Part shown: piece by piece, positions 6,393-6,967 of the stretch
Layout of the letters: every line of letters begins with the position of its first letter
Numbering within the stretch: position 1 is the first letter of the stretch
NCBI GenBank assembly: GCA_022448705.1
Contig: JAKUUF010000082.1
Coordinates: 1 to 6,967 of the forward strand
Reading direction: 5' to 3'
DNA length: 6,967 nt
DNA from: SAR324 cluster bacterium
GTDB taxonomy: Bacteria; SAR324; NAC60-12
Notes under the pieces: generated by a model
Database searches by the model: none
The model's input: only the letters and a program-made list of their open reading frames with translations
Told to the model about the DNA's origin: nothing
Program-made: the position numbers and the translations under genes

Positions 6393-6651
6393 TAATTTAA
6401 CCTGCTGAGAAAATCATTATCCTTATAGAATTATTACTAATTACGAATTTACTGATAAGGGCCCTCATTTTATCATTCCTGTTAAGCAGTTCTAGTCCCA
6501 CTTTCATGTCAATTATTTGATGAAAATCAATCGTCCAAAACTATTGCATTATTTGAAGTATTTTCATTACAGAAGAATATTCGGCTGATTAATTATAATA
6601 GCAAGAGTACTTAAATTCAGATTGTTGAATGGTCAGGTTTTATTTTCAAGA

Positions 6652-6743
6652 GATAGAGTTTCTCTATCGTGATATAAAGTTTTGGGATAGAAAGAAAAAT
6701 GGGAGACTAGTTATTTATTAACGGAAAAATTCATTGTTCTATC
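6652..6743. promoter_or_regulatory. Cluster of four GATAGA/TCTATC hexamers, possible operator region
   Basis: The inverted repeat GATAGAG-TTT-CTCTATC (6652-6668) has perfect seven-base arms. A further GATAGAA lies at 6686 and TTCTATC at 6737-6743, forming a second, widely spaced inverted pair. The last hexamer ends 16 bases before the -35 box of the promoter at 6760, a position suited to an activator or repressor. Confidence 0.45.
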
Positions 6744-6759
6744 TTTGAGCAAAAAAACC

Positions 6760-6788
6760 TTGACACTCTACTGGATTTTTAATATATT
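6760..6788 (+). promoter_or_regulatory. Sigma-70 promoter of the gene at the right edge
   Basis: A perfect -35 box TTGACA (6760-6765) and TATATT (6783-6788, five of six bases) are separated by the optimal 17 bases. Transcription would start near 6795, giving a leader of about 120 bases before the ATG at 6917. This is the best promoter match in the window. Confidence 0.7.
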
Positions 6789-6807
6789 TCCTCAATTCCA
6801 ATTGATA

Positions 6808-6832
6808 AATAAAATATTTGAAATATTTTATT
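6808..6832. repeat. 25-base A/T palindrome in the leader of the right-edge gene
   Basis: Two perfect twelve-base arms (6808-6819 and 6821-6832), made only of A and T, flank a single G at 6820. It lies about 13-38 bases after the predicted transcription start. It could be an operator; as RNA the stem would have almost no loop, so a weak hairpin is less likely. Confidence 0.6.
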
Positions 6833-6905
6833 GATATTTTAAGTAATTAACAAAATTATAAACTTCAAAATTGTTTGCAGTTTAGTAAGTTTGTTTTCAT
6901 TAAAA

Positions 6906-6910
6906 AGGAG
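6906..6910 (+). promoter_or_regulatory. Strong ribosome binding site of the right-edge gene
   Basis: AGGAG ends six bases before the ATG at 6917. This spacing decides for that ATG over the GTG at 6914 directly before it. Confidence 0.75.
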
Positions 6911-6916
6911 ATAGTG

Positions 6917-6967
6917 ATGATTAAATTAAAGTTTTTTATTTCAATATTGATATTAATATCTTTTAGC
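6917..6967 (+). CDS. Start of a probable exported or membrane protein (5' fragment)
   Basis: Only 17 codons are visible. They encode MIKLKFF followed by an unbroken hydrophobic stretch (ISILILISFS), the pattern of a signal peptide: two lysines and then a long apolar core. The protein is thus probably exported or membrane-anchored; its function cannot be told from this fragment. It has the strongest expression signals of the window: a near-consensus sigma-70 promoter, a leader of about 120 bases and an AGGAG ribosome binding site. A repeat cluster upstream points to regulated expression. Confidence 0.65.
   Translation, partial: MIKLKFFISILILISFS

Larger units (their letters stand above)
6393..6916. 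other. AT-rich intergenic region with palindromes and a promoter
   Basis: This gap of 524 bases holds no convincing gene in either strand. It is clearly richer in A+T than the coding parts. Its left part (6393-6640) shows only weak repeats, such as TGATAA/TTATCA around 6453-6475. Its right part holds the GATAGA hexamer cluster, a good promoter and a long A/T palindrome, each listed separately; all lie upstream of the exported-protein gene at 6917. Confidence 0.6.

Noticed and set aside
6453..6475. Inverted repeat TGATAA/TTATCA around a GGGCCC core
   Set aside because: Six-base A/T-rich arms with an 11-base loop and no T-run; too weak to call a terminator or operator.
6520..6588. A 22-codon plus-strand frame in the large gap
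   Set aside because: No ribosome binding site and no recognisable feature; frames this short are expected by chance.
6662..6676. Resemblance of CTCTATCGTGATATA to the tetracycline operator
   Set aside because: Only one half matches well, and no TetR or efflux gene is visible; the hexamer cluster explains the similarity better.

Overview
The window carries a four-gene minus-strand block (positions 5126 down to 1), a separately transcribed minus-strand gene for a small exported protein (5700-5269), two small convergent genes of unknown function (5919-6143 plus, 6392-6198 minus), and, after a 524-base AT-rich gap, the first 17 codons of a plus-strand gene that begins like an exported protein. 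No RNA gene, CRISPR array, insertion sequence or attachment site was found.

Organism: a bacterium with a moderately AT-rich genome, whose intergenic DNA is much richer in A+T than its genes. The diacylglycerol kinase is of the small trimeric DgkA type usual in Gram-negative bacteria. The PheT is long and reads to me more like forms seen outside the Gammaproteobacteria, including Chloroflexota. A deep Gram-negative lineage is a guess; the sequence does not settle the taxon.

Minus-strand block: pheT (phenylalanyl-tRNA synthetase beta chain), dgkA (diacylglycerol kinase), a moaD-like ubiquitin-fold sulfur carrier, and a large metallo-beta-lactamase-fold hydrolase with C-terminal cyclic-nucleotide-binding domains that runs off the left edge. 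The gaps are 4, 4 and 46 bases, so co-transcription is likely. A TATAAT -10 box and a good ribosome binding site stand directly before pheT. The upstream 143-residue gene ends in a terminator-like hairpin. pheS is not beside pheT, so the two synthetase subunits appear to be unlinked here.

Right half: the small genes match no family I know. The spacer between the divergent genes (5701-5918) and the gap 6393-6916 are rich in palindromes. The clearest elements are a 24-base near-perfect palindrome before the 74-residue gene, a cluster of four GATAGA/TCTATC hexamers, a consensus-like sigma-70 promoter (TTGACA, 17 bases, TATATT) and a 25-base A/T palindrome in the leader of the last gene. The most interesting elements of the window are the hydrolase/cyclic-nucleotide sensor with its MoaD-like neighbour, and the regulatory architecture before the exported gene at the right edge.
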